DNA from: Anaeromassilibacillus sp. An200
Lineage (GTDB): Bacteria > Bacillota > Clostridia > Oscillospirales > Acutalibacteraceae
Direction: 5' to 3'
Length of the DNA: 64,000 nucleotides
Assembly (NCBI RefSeq): GCF_002160025.1
Contig: NZ_NFJU01000018.1
Coordinates: 1 to 64,000 of the forward strand
Made by a program: the position numbers and the translations under genes. The notes beneath the pieces are model-generated. The model saw only the letters and a program-made list of their open reading frames with translations, made no database searches and was not told the DNA's origin. Positions 11,250 to 20,124 of the stretch are shown here, piece by piece; position 1 is the first letter of the stretch, and each line of letters opens with the position of its first letter.

Positions 11250-11741
11250 ATGGAGCAGGCAACCCCGAACAAGCTTTTGAAAATCGGCTCGATCCTTTTT
11301 ATTGTCGGCGGCCTGATCGGCGGTCTGGTGCCGATTATCCAGACCCTGAGCACGATGGGCACCGCGGATGACATTACCTCGATGTATGGTTCCCCGGACA
11401 TGTTTGATCAGATGATTTTGCAGGAGTCCGACGGCATGATCACCGGCGATCAGCTCCTCGGGATCTTTTTCGGCATGGTGATCGGCATCGCTGTCCTGTA
11501 CGGCATTATGATGCTGATCCATGTCTTTGTGGGAATTTTTGGCCTTTCCCGCGCCTCCCGCCCGGATCGTGTTGGTTTCTTCACCGCTTGGGGCGTGGTG
11601 CTTCTGGTGTTTGGCATTTTGAATGTTTTGCTGTCCGGCGTGGTCAGTCTGAATGCTCTGGCCGGTGTGATCAGCGGCGTGGCCGCTCCCATTCTTTTCC
11701 TCGTCGGCGCGTCCCAGGTGAAGAAGGCAGGAAATCAGTAA
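11250..11741 (+). CDS. Small four-helix membrane protein, unknown
   Basis: A protein of 163 residues with four hydrophobic segments (about 10-30, 70-92, 108-128, 135-153). ATG 11250 is chosen because GGAGGAAAG lies just upstream; the frame is open further upstream but lacks ribosome signals. It ends before a strong terminator. It is probably co-expressed with the preceding membrane protein. Function is unknown. Confidence 0.68.
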   Translation: MEQATPNKLLKIGSILFIVGGLIGGLVPIIQTLSTMGTADDITSMYGSPDMFDQMILQESDGMITGDQLLGIFFGMVIGIAVLYGIMMLIHVFVGIFGLSRASRPDRVGFFTAWGVVLLVFGILNVLLSGVVSLNALAGVISGVAAPILFLVGASQVKKAGNQ

Positions 11742-11781
11742 ATCTCAGCGGTGAATCGGAGCAAAACTTGAAGTTTTCGTT

Positions 11782-11823
11782 GAGGCCCTCTTGCGACATG
11801 GATCACAAGAGGGCCTCATTTTT
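11782..11823 (+). terminator. Rho-independent terminator
   Basis: GAGGCCCTCTTG (11782-11793) pairs with CAAGAGGGCCTC (11806-11817), followed by ATTTTTA. It ends the plus-strand transcript of the two small membrane proteins. Confidence 0.9.
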
Positions 11824-11875
11824 ATTCCGCGCTGCTTTTATAGAGAAAATGAAAAGCGTCATGCGGTGTATCGTG

Positions 11876-12301
11876 TTAACACAGCGAAAAAATAGTTCTC
11901 TTTTTCTGCATAGCATACGAAAGCATCCTGACTGCTCCACCATAAGATCGGGTAACATAAGAAATCAGATAGTCACAGTGATCGATCATCCAGCGGTTTC
12001 GGTAGATAATAGCGTACTTGGGAGGTACATTCTCTAGTCCCTCGGGATACAAAGTGTCTTTTGAAAGTTCTTCCCTTGTATGTGGGAGATAAGCCAGAAC
12101 AATTGCAATTTGAATCCATGGATAGCTTTGCTGAAGCTTATACAGAGATTTTCTTGCCATACGGTCAAAATTTCCCTCGTTGCCGACATAGAATTGCTGA
12201 ACCTGTTCTTGTGTGATGAGATACTGAATTTTTTGTTCCAGCGAAAGCAAAATGCTCTCCGGTGTATCTCGATGTCCACAGAAGCAGCATGCTTTTTTCA
12301 T
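11876..12301 (-). CDS. SLOG-superfamily (YpsA/DUF1273-like) protein
   Basis: This 141-residue protein opens with KACCFCGHRDTP, the CFTGHRP-type start of YpsA/DUF1273 members of the SLOG nucleotide-binding superfamily. A later YGGAVRMLSYAM fits the conserved glycine-rich phosphate or nucleotide pocket. The gene is clearly richer in AT than its neighbours. It points away from an XRE-type regulator across a 133-base AT-rich gap with a perfect palindrome. This looks like a small acquired pair, perhaps a nucleotide-sensing defence or stress module; that role is inference. Confidence 0.72.
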   Translation of the reverse strand: MKKACCFCGHRDTPESILLSLEQKIQYLITQEQVQQFYVGNEGNFDRMARKSLYKLQQSYPWIQIAIVLAYLPHTREELSKDTLYPEGLENVPPKYAIIYRNRWMIDHCDYLISYVTRSYGGAVRMLSYAMQKKRTIFSLC

Positions 12302-12322
12302 ATTTTCCTCCTGTTTTATATC

Positions 12323-12349
12323 TATAATAGATATTTAATATCTATTATA
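12323..12349. promoter_or_regulatory. Perfect 27-bp palindromic operator
   Basis: TATAATAGATATT (12323-12335) and AATATCTATTATA (12337-12349) are exact inverted copies around a single base. It lies between the divergent SLOG and XRE genes, close to the SLOG start. It is the obvious candidate binding site for the XRE regulator next door. Confidence 0.65.
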
Positions 12350-12434
12350 TGTTTTTTAAACCCTAAATTCCACATAAAATCAAAAAATAAAATATAAAAT
12401 ATCTAAACTTGATTTTGTGGAAAGAGGATAAAGC

Positions 12435-12737
12435 ATGCCAAAAGTGATGTTTATGATAGAAGGAAATCTTTGCGGTGACCGTGTGAGATTAGGACGCGCT
12501 TTGCAAAAACCGCCCATCACACAGGAGGAACTGGCGCGCAGGATCCAGTTTATGGGCTATGAAAGCATGACCAAGCTGATCATTTCCCGGATTGAGAAAA
12601 ATCAGCGCCATGTGTGCGACGCGGAGCTTCTGGTGCTTGCAAAAGCGCTGCATGTTTCCATGGAGTGGCTGGTCGGCGATACCGATCTCTTTCCGCAAAT
12701 ACCGGAAAAGGAAGGAGCACAGGATGCTGTGCGCTGA
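12435..12737 (+). CDS. XRE-family DNA-binding regulator
   Basis: This 100-residue protein carries a helix-turn-helix of the XRE type: TQEELARRIQ (about residues 30-39) followed by the recognition region KLIISRIEKNQR and the DAELLVLAKALHVSMEWLVGD segment typical of cI-like repressors. ATG 12435 follows GAGGATAAAGC. It faces away from the SLOG gene and likely represses the shared intergenic region. The last third returns to host-like composition. Confidence 0.85.
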   Translation: MPKVMFMIEGNLCGDRVRLGRALQKPPITQEELARRIQFMGYESMTKLIISRIEKNQRHVCDAELLVLAKALHVSMEWLVGDTDLFPQIPEKEGAQDAVR

Positions 12738-12755
12738 AATTTTTGGGGATAAACG

Positions 12756-12796
12756 AAAACCTCCCTGCGATCCTGGGATCACAGGGAGGTTTTTTG
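12756..12796 (+). terminator. Rho-independent terminator
   Basis: AAAACCTCCCTG (12756-12767) pairs with CAGGGAGGTTTT (12782-12793), ending in a T run. It terminates the XRE gene. Confidence 0.9.
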
Positions 12797-12853
12797 TGTC
12801 TGGAAAGAGGCTAAGCGGCGATGGAAGGCGGGAAAAGTCGGAAGCTGGCGGCA

Positions 12854-12980
12854 CGGAAAAATTCGCTTCGCTCTTTTTCTCGCCCTTTGCTGGCTTCGCA
12901 CGGTTTTTTAGGGGCTCTGCCCCTAACCCCGCAAGCCTTTTGAAAAAGGCTTGACCGAAAACTTTCGGGCGGCTCCGCCG
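12854..12980. repeat. Dispersed palindromic repeat, copy B
   Basis: Short form of the family also seen at 493-622 and 24628-24805. It contains CGCTTCGCT, GGGGCTCTGCCCC, CCTTTTGAAAAAGG, GAAAACTTT and GCGGCTCCGCCG in the same order as copy C but lacks the TGTGCCA/TGGCACA middle block. It sits directly downstream of the secA stop codon, as copy C sits downstream of galK. Confidence 0.8.
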
Positions 12981-12985
12981 TGCTC

Positions 12986-15736
12986 TTATTTAGAATGATA
13001 CTCTGCGCAGGTGCATTTCTTGAATTTCTTGCCGCTGCCGCACGGACACAGATCGTTCGGACCGATCTTCTGGCCCTTGCGCACAGGCCGTTTTACGTCA
13101 GAGTCGTCCGCGTTTGTGGAGGTGGGCTTTGCCACCTGCTCACGCTTCGGCTCCTCCTGCGTGCGGATGCGTACCGTCAGCATCATGCGCGCGGTATTCT
13201 CGCGGATCGTGCGGATCATGGCCTCAAACATGTCAAAGCCCTCCACACGGTACTCCACAACAGGATCACGCTGTGCGTAGGCGCGCAGGCGAATGCCGCG
13301 CTTGAGCTCCTCCATTGCGTCGATGTGATCCATCCACTCGGAGTCCACGTTCTTGAGCAGTACCACACGCTCCAGCTCGCGGGTGATCGTCTCGCCGAAC
13401 TGGCGCTCACGGTTCTCGTAGATCAGGTGGGCGCGCTCAGTGATGGTTTTCACAACGAATTCGGGATCCAGATCCTCGATCTCCTGCTTGGTGAAGTTGA
13501 GGTCGTCCGGCACGAGCAGCCAGCCAAGGTAATAGTCCTTGAGACCCTGCAAATTCCACTCGTCATGCACCGTCTCGGCGGGCAGGAAGCGGTGGACCTG
13601 CTCCTCGATCGACTGATCGATCATCTTGAGGATCTGGTCGCGGATGTCCTCGCCGTCCAGCACCTGGTTGCGCTGCTGGTAGATGATCTCACGCTGGCGG
13701 CTGAGCACGTCGTCGTATTGCAGCACGTTCTTGCGGATGCCGAAGTTGCGGCTTTCGATCTTGCGCTGTGCGCCCTCGATGGTGTTGGAGAGCATCTTTG
13801 TCTCGATCGGCGTGTTCTCGTCCACGTTCAGACGATCCATCATCATGGTGATGCGTTCGCCGCCGAACAGGCGCATCAGATCGTCCTCGAGCGAGATATA
13901 GAAGCGGCTCATGCCCGGATCGCCCTGACGGCCGGAACGGCCGCGCAGCTGGTTGTCGATCCGGCGGGATTCATGGCGCTCTGTGCCGATGATATACAGG
14001 CCGCCCGCCGCGCGGACCTCCTCGGCCTGCTTGTCGGTGATAGCCTTGTATTTTTGGTTGAGCTCCTCAAACGTCTTGCGTGCGGCGAGGATCTCTTCGT
14101 TGTCCGTCTCGGAATAGCTGTCGGCCTCGTTGATCAGCTCCTCGGAGAACTGCATGCGGCGCATCTCGGCCTTGGCCATAAACTCCGCGTTGCCGCCCAG
14201 CTTGATGTCGGTACCGCGGCCCGCCATGTTCGTCGCGATCGTGACGGCGCCCTTCTGGCCTGCCTGCGCGACGATCTCGGCTTCCTTGTCGTGATATTTC
14301 GCGTTGAGCACCTCATGCTTGACTCCGCGCTTTTTCAGCAGGGAGGAAAGCTGCTCGGATTTTTCGATGGAGATCGTGCCCACGAGAACAGGCTGTCCCT
14401 TCTCATGGTGCTTGATGATGTCTTCAATCACGGCGTTGAACTTGCCGCGCTCGGTCTTATACACCACGTCCGGCTGATCCTTGCGGATCATGGGGCGGTT
14501 TGTCGGGATCTCCACAACGTCCAGCTTGTAGATCTCGCGGAACTCCTCCTCCTCGGTCATGGCCGTGCCGGTCATGCCGGAGAGCTTGTCGTACAGGCGG
14601 AAGAAGTTCTGGAAGGTGATGGTCGCAAGCGTCTTGCTTTCGTGGGCGACCTTCACGCCCTCCTTGGCCTCGATCGCCTGGTGCAGGCCTTCGTTGTAGC
14701 GGCGGCCGTACATGAGGCGGCCCGTGAACTCGTCGACGATGATAACCTCGCCGTCCTTCACCACATAGTCAATGTCGCGCGTCATGACGCCGCGCGCCTT
14801 GATGGCCTGGTTGATGTGGTGCTGGATCGTGATGTTGTCGGGGTCGGTGAGATTGTCCAGCTTGAAGAAGGCTTCCACCTTGTGCACGCCGTTCGGGGTC
14901 AGGGTGGCCGTCTTGGCCTTCTCGTCCACGAGGTAGTCGGCGTCGGCGTAAATTTCGTCGTTGTCGGCCTTCTCGTCCAGCTCCGCCACCTTCACCATGC
15001 GCAGTCCCTTCGCGCAGGTGTCGGCCAGCTGATACAGCTCGGTTGACTTGTCGCCCTGGCCGGAGATGATCAGCGGGGTACGCGCCTCGTCGATCAGGAT
15101 CGAGTCCACCTCGTCGACGATGGCGAAGTTGTGGCCGCGCTGCACCTTGTTTTCCTTGTAGATCACCATGTTGTCGCGCAGGTAGTCAAAGCCGAACTCG
15201 TTGTTCGTGCCGTAGGTGATGTCCGCGGCATAGGCCGCCTTGCGCGCGTTGTTGTCCAGATCGTGGACAATCAGGCCCACCGTCAGGCCCAGATAGCGGT
15301 ATACCTTGCCCATCCACTCGGAGTCGCGGCGGGCAAGGTAGTCGTTTACCGTGACGACGTGCACGCCCTTGCCGGAGAGCGCGTTGAGGTAGGCGGGCAG
15401 GATGACGGTCTGCGTTTTGCCTTCACCGGTTTTCATTTCCGAGATGCGCCCCTGGTGCAGCACAATGCCGCCGAGGATCTGCACGGGGAAGTGCGGCGTG
15501 CTCAGCACGCGGCGCGTTGCCTCGCGGCAGACGGCGAAAGCGTCCGGAAGAATGTCGTCGAGCGTCTCCCCGTTGGCGAGGCGTTCCTTGAGAACGGCGG
15601 TCTGTCCGCGCAGCTCGTGCTCGGAGAGGGCTTCGTATTTCGGCGCGAGGGCGAGCACCTCGTCGCACAGAGGCTGGATGCGCTTGAGCTCGCGTTTGCT
15701 GTAATTACCGAAGAATTTGGCGAGAATATTTGCCAT
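12986..15736 (-). CDS. secA: Preprotein translocase ATPase SecA
   Basis: SecA is the motor that pushes unfolded preproteins through SecYEG. The 916-residue protein has Walker [11 protein letters not shown] near 101-110, the DEAD-like [16 protein letters not shown] near 208, the [12 protein letters not shown] region, and helicase motif VI as [13 protein letters not shown]. It ends in a zinc-binding tail, [14 protein letters not shown], a slightly altered form of the usual CXCX8CH/C. The start is set at ATG 15736, seven bases after GAGGTGAT; an in-frame GTG at 15748 overlaps that ribosome site. It is transcribed alone on the minus strand. Confidence 0.97.
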   Translation of the reverse strand: MANILAKFFGNYSKRELKRIQPLCDEVLALAPKYEALSEHELRGQTAVLKERLANGETLDDILPDAFAVCREATRRVLSTPHFPVQILGGIVLHQGRISEMKTGEGKTQTVILPAYLNALSGKGVHVVTVNDYLARRDSEWMGKVYRYLGLTVGLIVHDLDNNARKAAYAADITYGTNNEFGFDYLRDNMVIYKENKVQRGHNFAIVDEVDSILIDEARTPLIISGQGDKSTELYQLADTCAKGLRMVKVAELDEKADNDEIYADADYLVDEKAKTATLTPNGVHKVEAFFKLDNLTDPDNITIQHHINQAIKARGVMTRDIDYVVKDGEVIIVDEFTGRLMYGRRYNEGLHQAIEAKEGVKVAHESKTLATITFQNFFRLYDKLSGMTGTAMTEEEEFREIYKLDVVEIPTNRPMIRKDQPDVVYKTERGKFNAVIEDIIKHHEKGQPVLVGTISIEKSEQLSSLLKKRGVKHEVLNAKYHDKEAEIVAQAGQKGAVTIATNMAGRGTDIKLGGNAEFMAKAEMRRMQFSEELINEADSYSETDNEEILAARKTFEELNQKYKAITDKQAEEVRAAGGLYIIGTERHESRRIDNQLRGRSGRQGDPGMSRFYISLEDDLMRLFGGERITMMMDRLNVDENTPIETKMLSNTIEGAQRKIESRNFGIRKNVLQYDDVLSRQREIIYQQRNQVLDGEDIRDQILKMIDQSIEEQVHRFLPAETVHDEWNLQGLKDYYLGWLLVPDDLNFTKQEIEDLDPEFVVKTITERAHLIYENRERQFGETITRELERVVLLKNVDSEWMDHIDAMEELKRGIRLRAYAQRDPVVEYRVEGFDMFEAMIRTIRENTARMMLTVRIRTQEEPKREQVAKPTSTNADDSDVKRPVRKGQKIGPNDLCPCGSGKKFKKCTCAEYHSK

Positions 15737-15842
15737 GCTTTTTATCACCTCAAGTGTTTCTAAGGCTCTGCGCCCGCACTTGCGGCCGTTCGGCCATTAT
15801 CTTATCCATTATAGCATACGGGGGATGAAAAAAAAAGAAAAT

Positions 15843-16430
15843 TCAGAAGATTTTGCCTCCCGTGAAGCCGAGAAAGGCCAGGGAAAGCACGGCGATCGTC
15901 AAAAGCGCGGCGGGAAGGCCGCGAAAGCATGCGGGCGCGTCCTGGCTGGAGCAGCGATCATAGGCCGGAGCGAGGATCAGCGAGGCCAGATAAAACATCA
16001 GTCCGGTGCCGAAGGCGTAGCCCAGCCCCTCCAGCGCGCCGAGCGCCAGCGTCTGCCGCGCGAAGGGCATGGCCAGCACGATCGTGTTGACGGCGGCGGG
16101 AGCGAGCGCGGCGCCGTGGCGGCGGAAAAAGCCCGGAGCAAGCCGCGAGAGCGCGAAGGAGGCCGCGCAGTAGGCCGCGGCGGCGCACAGCGCCAGGCAG
16201 AACGGGCGGAGCACCTCCCCGAAGCCCGGGAACAGCTGGGGCGTGATCAAAAGCGAAAGCTCCAGCGAAATGGCGGAAAAGATCGCCACAAAACCGGCGT
16301 ACCACAGCCGGTGCTCCGGTTTGCGCGCGGAGCGCAGCATGCGGCTCAGGCCGAGCGTCCCCGGCAGCAGAAGGTTCTCCACCGTCAGCGCCGCGAGGAT
16401 GGCCCAGAGCGTTTGAATCAGAAGCGTCAC
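15843..16430 (-). CDS. rnfA: Rnf-like electron transport subunit RnfA
   Basis: RnfA is a membrane subunit of the Rnf ferredoxin:NAD oxidoreductase, which couples electron flow to ion pumping. The 195-residue protein has six predicted membrane helices and the family-type segments LTVENLLLPGTLGLSR and GLGYAFGTGLMFYLASLIL. In complete Rnf operons rnfB follows rnfA; here the next gene is secA. The GTG start (16430) overlaps the rnfE stop by four bases. Sequence conservation looks weaker than usual, in line with a reduced complex. Confidence 0.8.
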   Translation of the reverse strand: MTLLIQTLWAILAALTVENLLLPGTLGLSRMLRSARKPEHRLWYAGFVAIFSAISLELSLLITPQLFPGFGEVLRPFCLALCAAAAYCAASFALSRLAPGFFRRHGAALAPAAVNTIVLAMPFARQTLALGALEGLGYAFGTGLMFYLASLILAPAYDRCSSQDAPACFRGLPAALLTIAVLSLAFLGFTGGKIF

Positions 16431-17068
16431 AGCCTTGTCACCCTCCTTCTCCCTATGTGCTTGGCACGGCGCGCGTTCACCGCCTGCACGGCGGCGGCGC
16501 AGAAGCCGAGAATCAGAAATCCGAAGAACGGCAGAGCGGGCGCGTTGCCCAGCACGCCGGAGTCAAAGCCCGAAGCGTCCCACGGTTCGCCGGTGAGCAG
16601 CCAGCCGCGCAGAGCTGCCTGCGCGCACAGGAAAATCCCGGCGCCGATCGTGCAGCCGAGCGCGTCCGCGAGGACGGCGGGCAGGATATGTGTCGGGGCA
16701 TATTCGTTCAGGCGGGAGAGCACCATGGAGTTGGCGATTTGCAGCGCCGCCGTCATCCCCAGCACGGAGAGCGATCCGGGGAACCAGCGATCCGCGAGAA
16801 GCGCCGCCGGGATCCAGCACACCGCCGAGAGGGCCAGCACAATGCCGGGACGCGCCCAGCCGGGCAGGAATTGGCCCGCTAAGCACAGGACCAGCCCGGC
16901 CAGCACAGACTGCACAAGGCACAGGCACGCCAGAGGAAGAGCCTGCGAAAGCGAAAAGCACACGGCGGCCGGGTACATGCCCAGCGCCGCCACCAGAAGC
17001 GGGTTGCGCAGCAGCAGCCCGTTTCCGAACACCGCGCCGATCCGGCGCAGATCTCCTTTTTGTTTCAT
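16427..17068 (-). CDS. rnfE: Rnf-like electron transport subunit RnfE
   Basis: RnfE is the paralogue of RnfA, inserted in the membrane with opposite topology. The 213-residue protein begins KQKGDLRRIGAVFGNGLLLRNPLLVAALGMYP, which keeps the NPLLVxxLGxxP family signature, and has GCTIGAGIFLCA in mid-protein. ATG 17068 overlaps the rnfD stop (ATGA). An rnfG gene would normally separate rnfD and rnfE; the overlap shows it is truly missing here rather than unseen. Confidence 0.8.
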   Translation of the reverse strand: MKQKGDLRRIGAVFGNGLLLRNPLLVAALGMYPAAVCFSLSQALPLACLCLVQSVLAGLVLCLAGQFLPGWARPGIVLALSAVCWIPAALLADRWFPGSLSVLGMTAALQIANSMVLSRLNEYAPTHILPAVLADALGCTIGAGIFLCAQAALRGWLLTGEPWDASGFDSGVLGNAPALPFFGFLILGFCAAAVQAVNARRAKHIGRRRVTRL

Positions 17069-18033
17069 GGCAGGCGCACCCCCTTTCTGCGCATGGTGAT
17101 CACGGCCCGATCCAGCACCGGGGAGAATGCGTTGGCAATCAGGACGGCGAAACACGCTGTCTGCTCGTAAGCGCCCGCGTGGCGCATCCCCATCAGCAGC
17201 GCTCCGGCCAGCACGCCGAATATGCAGCGGCCTGTCATGGTGCGCGGCGACGTGACCGGATCCCCCAGCAGGAAAACGCCGCAGAAGAGCAGCGATCCGG
17301 TGAGCAGCTCATATTTTACGGACGTAAGCGCCGGGCAGTAGATCCGGGGGAACAGCGCGGCCAGGAGCGCCGTGGTGAGCAGGAAAAAGGCCAGAGGCTC
17401 CCAGCGGATCGTGCGGCGCGCCAGAAGAAGCAGGGCTCCGGCCCCGATCACGAGCGCCGCCGTGCAGCCCATGGGCCCCGCGTAGACGCCCCAGAGCAGA
17501 TCGCGCGGCACCAGGGAGGGCTTGAGCCCTTCCAGCAGCGCCGATCCGGGCGTGGAGCCCAGCACCGCTGTGATGTCATTGGAGAGATCAAGCCAGCCGG
17601 CGGTCGGGTTTGCGTAGAGAAACACCAGATCGGGCTGGCACACGGTGACAAACGCCATGCCGGCCGCTGCGGGATTAAAGAGGTTGTTTCCCGTGGAGCC
17701 GAGCGGCATTTTCACCACAAGGATCGCGAACGCCCCCGCCAGCACCGGCAGCCAGTACGGCGCGTTCACCGGCAGCAGCAGCGCGATCGTCAGCCCAGTG
17801 ACAAGGGCGGACGGATCACCGGATCCAAACGTGTGCCGGAAAATAAGGCAGGCCAGGATATCAAAGGCAGCGCACGCCGTCATGGAGACAAGGGCCATCA
17901 CCAGCACGCGCGGCCCGAAATAGACCGTGGGAAGAATGAGCAGGGCCGCGAGCGCGGCAAGCGCATCCCCCATCATGGAAACCGTCGTCCGTTCCCGGCG
18001 AAGGAAGGGCGCGGAGAGTGTGTGCAGCTTCAA
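17065..18033 (-). CDS. rnfD: Rnf-like electron transport subunit RnfD
   Basis: RnfD is a membrane subunit that normally carries a covalent FMN on a threonine in an SGAT-type motif. This 322-residue protein has the family frame (GLTIALLLPVNAPYWLPVLAG and PLGSTGNNLFNPAAAG near residues 80-140, LLFCGVFLLGDPVTSPRT late). The expected SGATP site appears as LGSTPGSALLEG, keeping T-P but losing the first Ser and the Ala. It starts with TTG, overlapping the rnfC stop by four bases. Whether it still binds flavin is uncertain. Confidence 0.82.
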   Translation of the reverse strand: MKLHTLSAPFLRRERTTVSMMGDALAALAALLILPTVYFGPRVLVMALVSMTACAAFDILACLIFRHTFGSGDPSALVTGLTIALLLPVNAPYWLPVLAGAFAILVVKMPLGSTGNNLFNPAAAGMAFVTVCQPDLVFLYANPTAGWLDLSNDITAVLGSTPGSALLEGLKPSLVPRDLLWGVYAGPMGCTAALVIGAGALLLLARRTIRWEPLAFFLLTTALLAALFPRIYCPALTSVKYELLTGSLLFCGVFLLGDPVTSPRTMTGRCIFGVLAGALLMGMRHAGAYEQTACFAVLIANAFSPVLDRAVITMRRKGVRLP

Positions 18034-19265
18034 AAGAAATCACCGCTCTTTCTGATTGCCGCCGCGCGGGCGACCTCGGCCGAAAGCGGCAGGCCGGACG
18101 GGCAGACCGCCGTGCAGGCGGCGCAGCCGATGCAGCTCTGGACGTTCAGCAGCAGGAAGGGATCCACCTTTTCCCGGTGCAGGGACTCGTGGATCTGCCA
18201 CGGCAGGATCCCCTGCGGGCAGACGCTTGCGCACCGGCCGCAGCCGATGCACGTCATGCGCCGTCGTTTCTGCGGGTGCAGAAGCACCGTGATGCAGCGC
18301 GCGTGCAGCGGGATCGGGGTGTCCGGGTCGGTGACGGTGTGCCCCTGGCAGGCCGGTCCGACATAGAAGAGGGAGGCTTCTTCCCGCACGCCGCAGGAAG
18401 CCAGCAGCGACGAGAGCGGAGCACCGCAGGGGAACCGCAGGTTGCGCGGGGTGCGTACCCCGTCCCCAAAGACGGTCACAACGCCGTGTGTCTGCGGCTC
18501 GCCCTGCATGGCGGCGGCAAGGGCGGCAAGCGCCTGCGGCCCCAGAAGCCCGGCGGCTGTCCCTGCCGCGCGCAGGCGGCGCAGGAGAAAGGCGCGGGCG
18601 GGGTAGCGCGCGGGTGCGCGTTCGATCCGGGCGGCGGGCAGAGAGCCCCGCAGAGCGCGCAGCTCCGGCGGGGAAACGGCAAGCCCCGTTTCCTTCGCGC
18701 CGCAGAACGCGGCGGCCAGGCGCAGACCTTCCAGAACCTGCTCCCCCTGTTCCCGCAGCACGGCGCAGGCCGAGGAGCACCACGGATCGTCCTCGATCCC
18801 GCACGCCAGGAGCAGCGATACCTCGCGGCGGCGCAGGCGGTACAGCTCCTGATACAGCGGCCTTCCCGTCATTTCGTCCACGATCCCGGCGTCGGCGGCG
18901 GCGCGCAGCACGCGCTCCGCTTCCGTTTCCCCGCGCACGGGGCGTGCCTGCACGGCCTGCGATCCCTCCACGCGCAGGCGGGCTGTCCACACCTGCCCGC
19001 ACGACGGGATCTCCCGGAACTCCACGGCCTCCACGAACCCGGCGGCGGGGGCATGGGCCAGAGCGGCGTATTTCGGCGCGCTGAGCACCTGCCCCTTGGC
19101 CACCTCAGCGCCCTCCCCCGCCAGACGTGTGTAGGATTCCTCCGCGCCCGGCAGCGGGATGGTCAGGGTGTCCGGCGTTGGGATCTCCGTGATCCCGTCC
19201 CGCAGGCGGCGGCTCTCCATCTGGTACCCGTGCAGCAGCGGCAGGAGATCCTGCGCGCTCAGCAT
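18030..19265 (-). CDS. rnfC: Rnf-like electron transport subunit RnfC, divergent
   Basis: RnfC is the peripheral NADH/FMN and 4Fe-4S subunit of Rnf. This 411-residue protein has two complete ferredoxin motifs, CIGCGRCASVCP and CIGCAACTAVCP, in its C-terminal quarter. The N-terminal biotinyl-like hybrid motif is recognisable (LAGEGAEVAKGQVL). The nucleotide-binding segment that usually reads KYPQGGEKQLI is degenerate (RYPARAFLLRRL near residue 200). ATG 19265 overlaps the end of rpe by seven bases; a GTG at 19277 is the alternative. It may have lost NADH binding. Confidence 0.78.
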   Translation of the reverse strand: MLSAQDLLPLLHGYQMESRRLRDGITEIPTPDTLTIPLPGAEESYTRLAGEGAEVAKGQVLSAPKYAALAHAPAAGFVEAVEFREIPSCGQVWTARLRVEGSQAVQARPVRGETEAERVLRAAADAGIVDEMTGRPLYQELYRLRRREVSLLLACGIEDDPWCSSACAVLREQGEQVLEGLRLAAAFCGAKETGLAVSPPELRALRGSLPAARIERAPARYPARAFLLRRLRAAGTAAGLLGPQALAALAAAMQGEPQTHGVVTVFGDGVRTPRNLRFPCGAPLSSLLASCGVREEASLFYVGPACQGHTVTDPDTPIPLHARCITVLLHPQKRRRMTCIGCGRCASVCPQGILPWQIHESLHREKVDPFLLLNVQSCIGCAACTAVCPSGLPLSAEVARAAAIRKSGDFF

Positions 19266-19933
19266 ACTTCCCCGCACGCGGCGCGCGCGGCCTCCTTCAG
19301 CTCCCGGATCGCCTGCGCGGCGTCCGGCGCGCGGAATACGCCCGTCCCGGCCACACAGATCGATACCCCGGCGCGCGCGGCTTCCCCGATCGTCTCGAGG
19401 TTTACGCCGCCGTCAATCTGCACCGGCAGCTCCAATCCCTGTGACAGCGCGCGGGCGCGCACGGCGCGGACCTTATCCATCATGGCGGGCTGGAATTTCT
19501 GTCCGCCGAAGCCCGGCTCCACCGTCATGACAAGCACCATGGCGAGCGATTCCAGATACGGGAACACGCGCTCGGCGGGTGTGCCGGGCTTGAGCGCGAT
19601 CGCCGGAAGGCACCCGGCTTCCCGGATCAGGCGGATCGTCTCGGCGGGATCGCCCTCGGACTCGAGGTGGAACGTGATCCCGTTCGCTCCGGCTTTGGCA
19701 AAGTCCCTAATGTATTTCTGCGGCTCGCGGATCATCAGGTGCACGTCGAAGAATACGTCCGTATACGGGCGGATCGCGGCGATGATCGGCGCGCCGAAGG
19801 TCAGGTTGGGCACAAAGTTCCCGTCCATCACATCCAGGTGGATGAAATCCGCTCCGGATTCAGCCATCCGGCGGGTTTCCTCCCCCATGCGCGCAAAGTC
19901 GGACGAGAGCATGGACGGCGCAATTTTCATCAT
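19259..19933 (-). CDS. rpe: Ribulose-phosphate 3-epimerase
   Basis: Rpe interconverts ribulose 5-phosphate and xylulose 5-phosphate in the pentose phosphate pathway, using a TIM barrel and a divalent metal. The 224-residue protein has the family signatures KIAPSMLSSDF, HLDVMDGNFVPN, VMTVEPGFGGQKF and QIDGGV. The start is taken as ATG 19933, eight bases after GGAGG, although three earlier in-frame ATGs exist. It is the first gene of the minus-strand unit that continues into rnfC. It could also feed the nearby xylulokinase-type sugar pathway. Confidence 0.95.
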   Translation of the reverse strand: MMKIAPSMLSSDFARMGEETRRMAESGADFIHLDVMDGNFVPNLTFGAPIIAAIRPYTDVFFDVHLMIREPQKYIRDFAKAGANGITFHLESEGDPAETIRLIREAGCLPAIALKPGTPAERVFPYLESLAMVLVMTVEPGFGGQKFQPAMMDKVRAVRARALSQGLELPVQIDGGVNLETIGEAARAGVSICVAGTGVFRAPDAAQAIRELKEAARAACGEVC

Positions 19934-20045
19934 GAGCATGTCCTCCATTTTCAACAGTTTCCGGCTCTTTTGTGGAAAACCGGACGCTCCCTTTTATTTT
20001 ACATGAAACCCCCATGAAATGCAACCCGCGCCGCCGCGCGGAAGG

Positions 20046-20074
20046 TTGAAAGAAGGGGCGAAGAGGCGTATAAT
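20046..20074 (+). promoter_or_regulatory. Sigma-70 promoter for the TauE/SafE gene
   Basis: TTGAAA (20046-20051) and a perfect TATAAT (20069-20074) are separated by 17 bases. It points at the TauE/SafE gene starting at 20125. Confidence 0.8.
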
Positions 20075-20124
20075 GAAACAATCACAACAACGGCGGATCC
20101 GGCCGGAGAGGAAGGGATTTCGGG

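Noticed and set aside
12980-15046. Plus-strand frame of 688 codons opposite secA
   Set aside because: Shadow of secA; composition typical of antisense reading.
16690-18366. Plus-strand frame of 558 codons opposite the rnf genes
   Set aside because: Antisense of membrane-protein genes, with low-complexity Arg/Gln-rich content.
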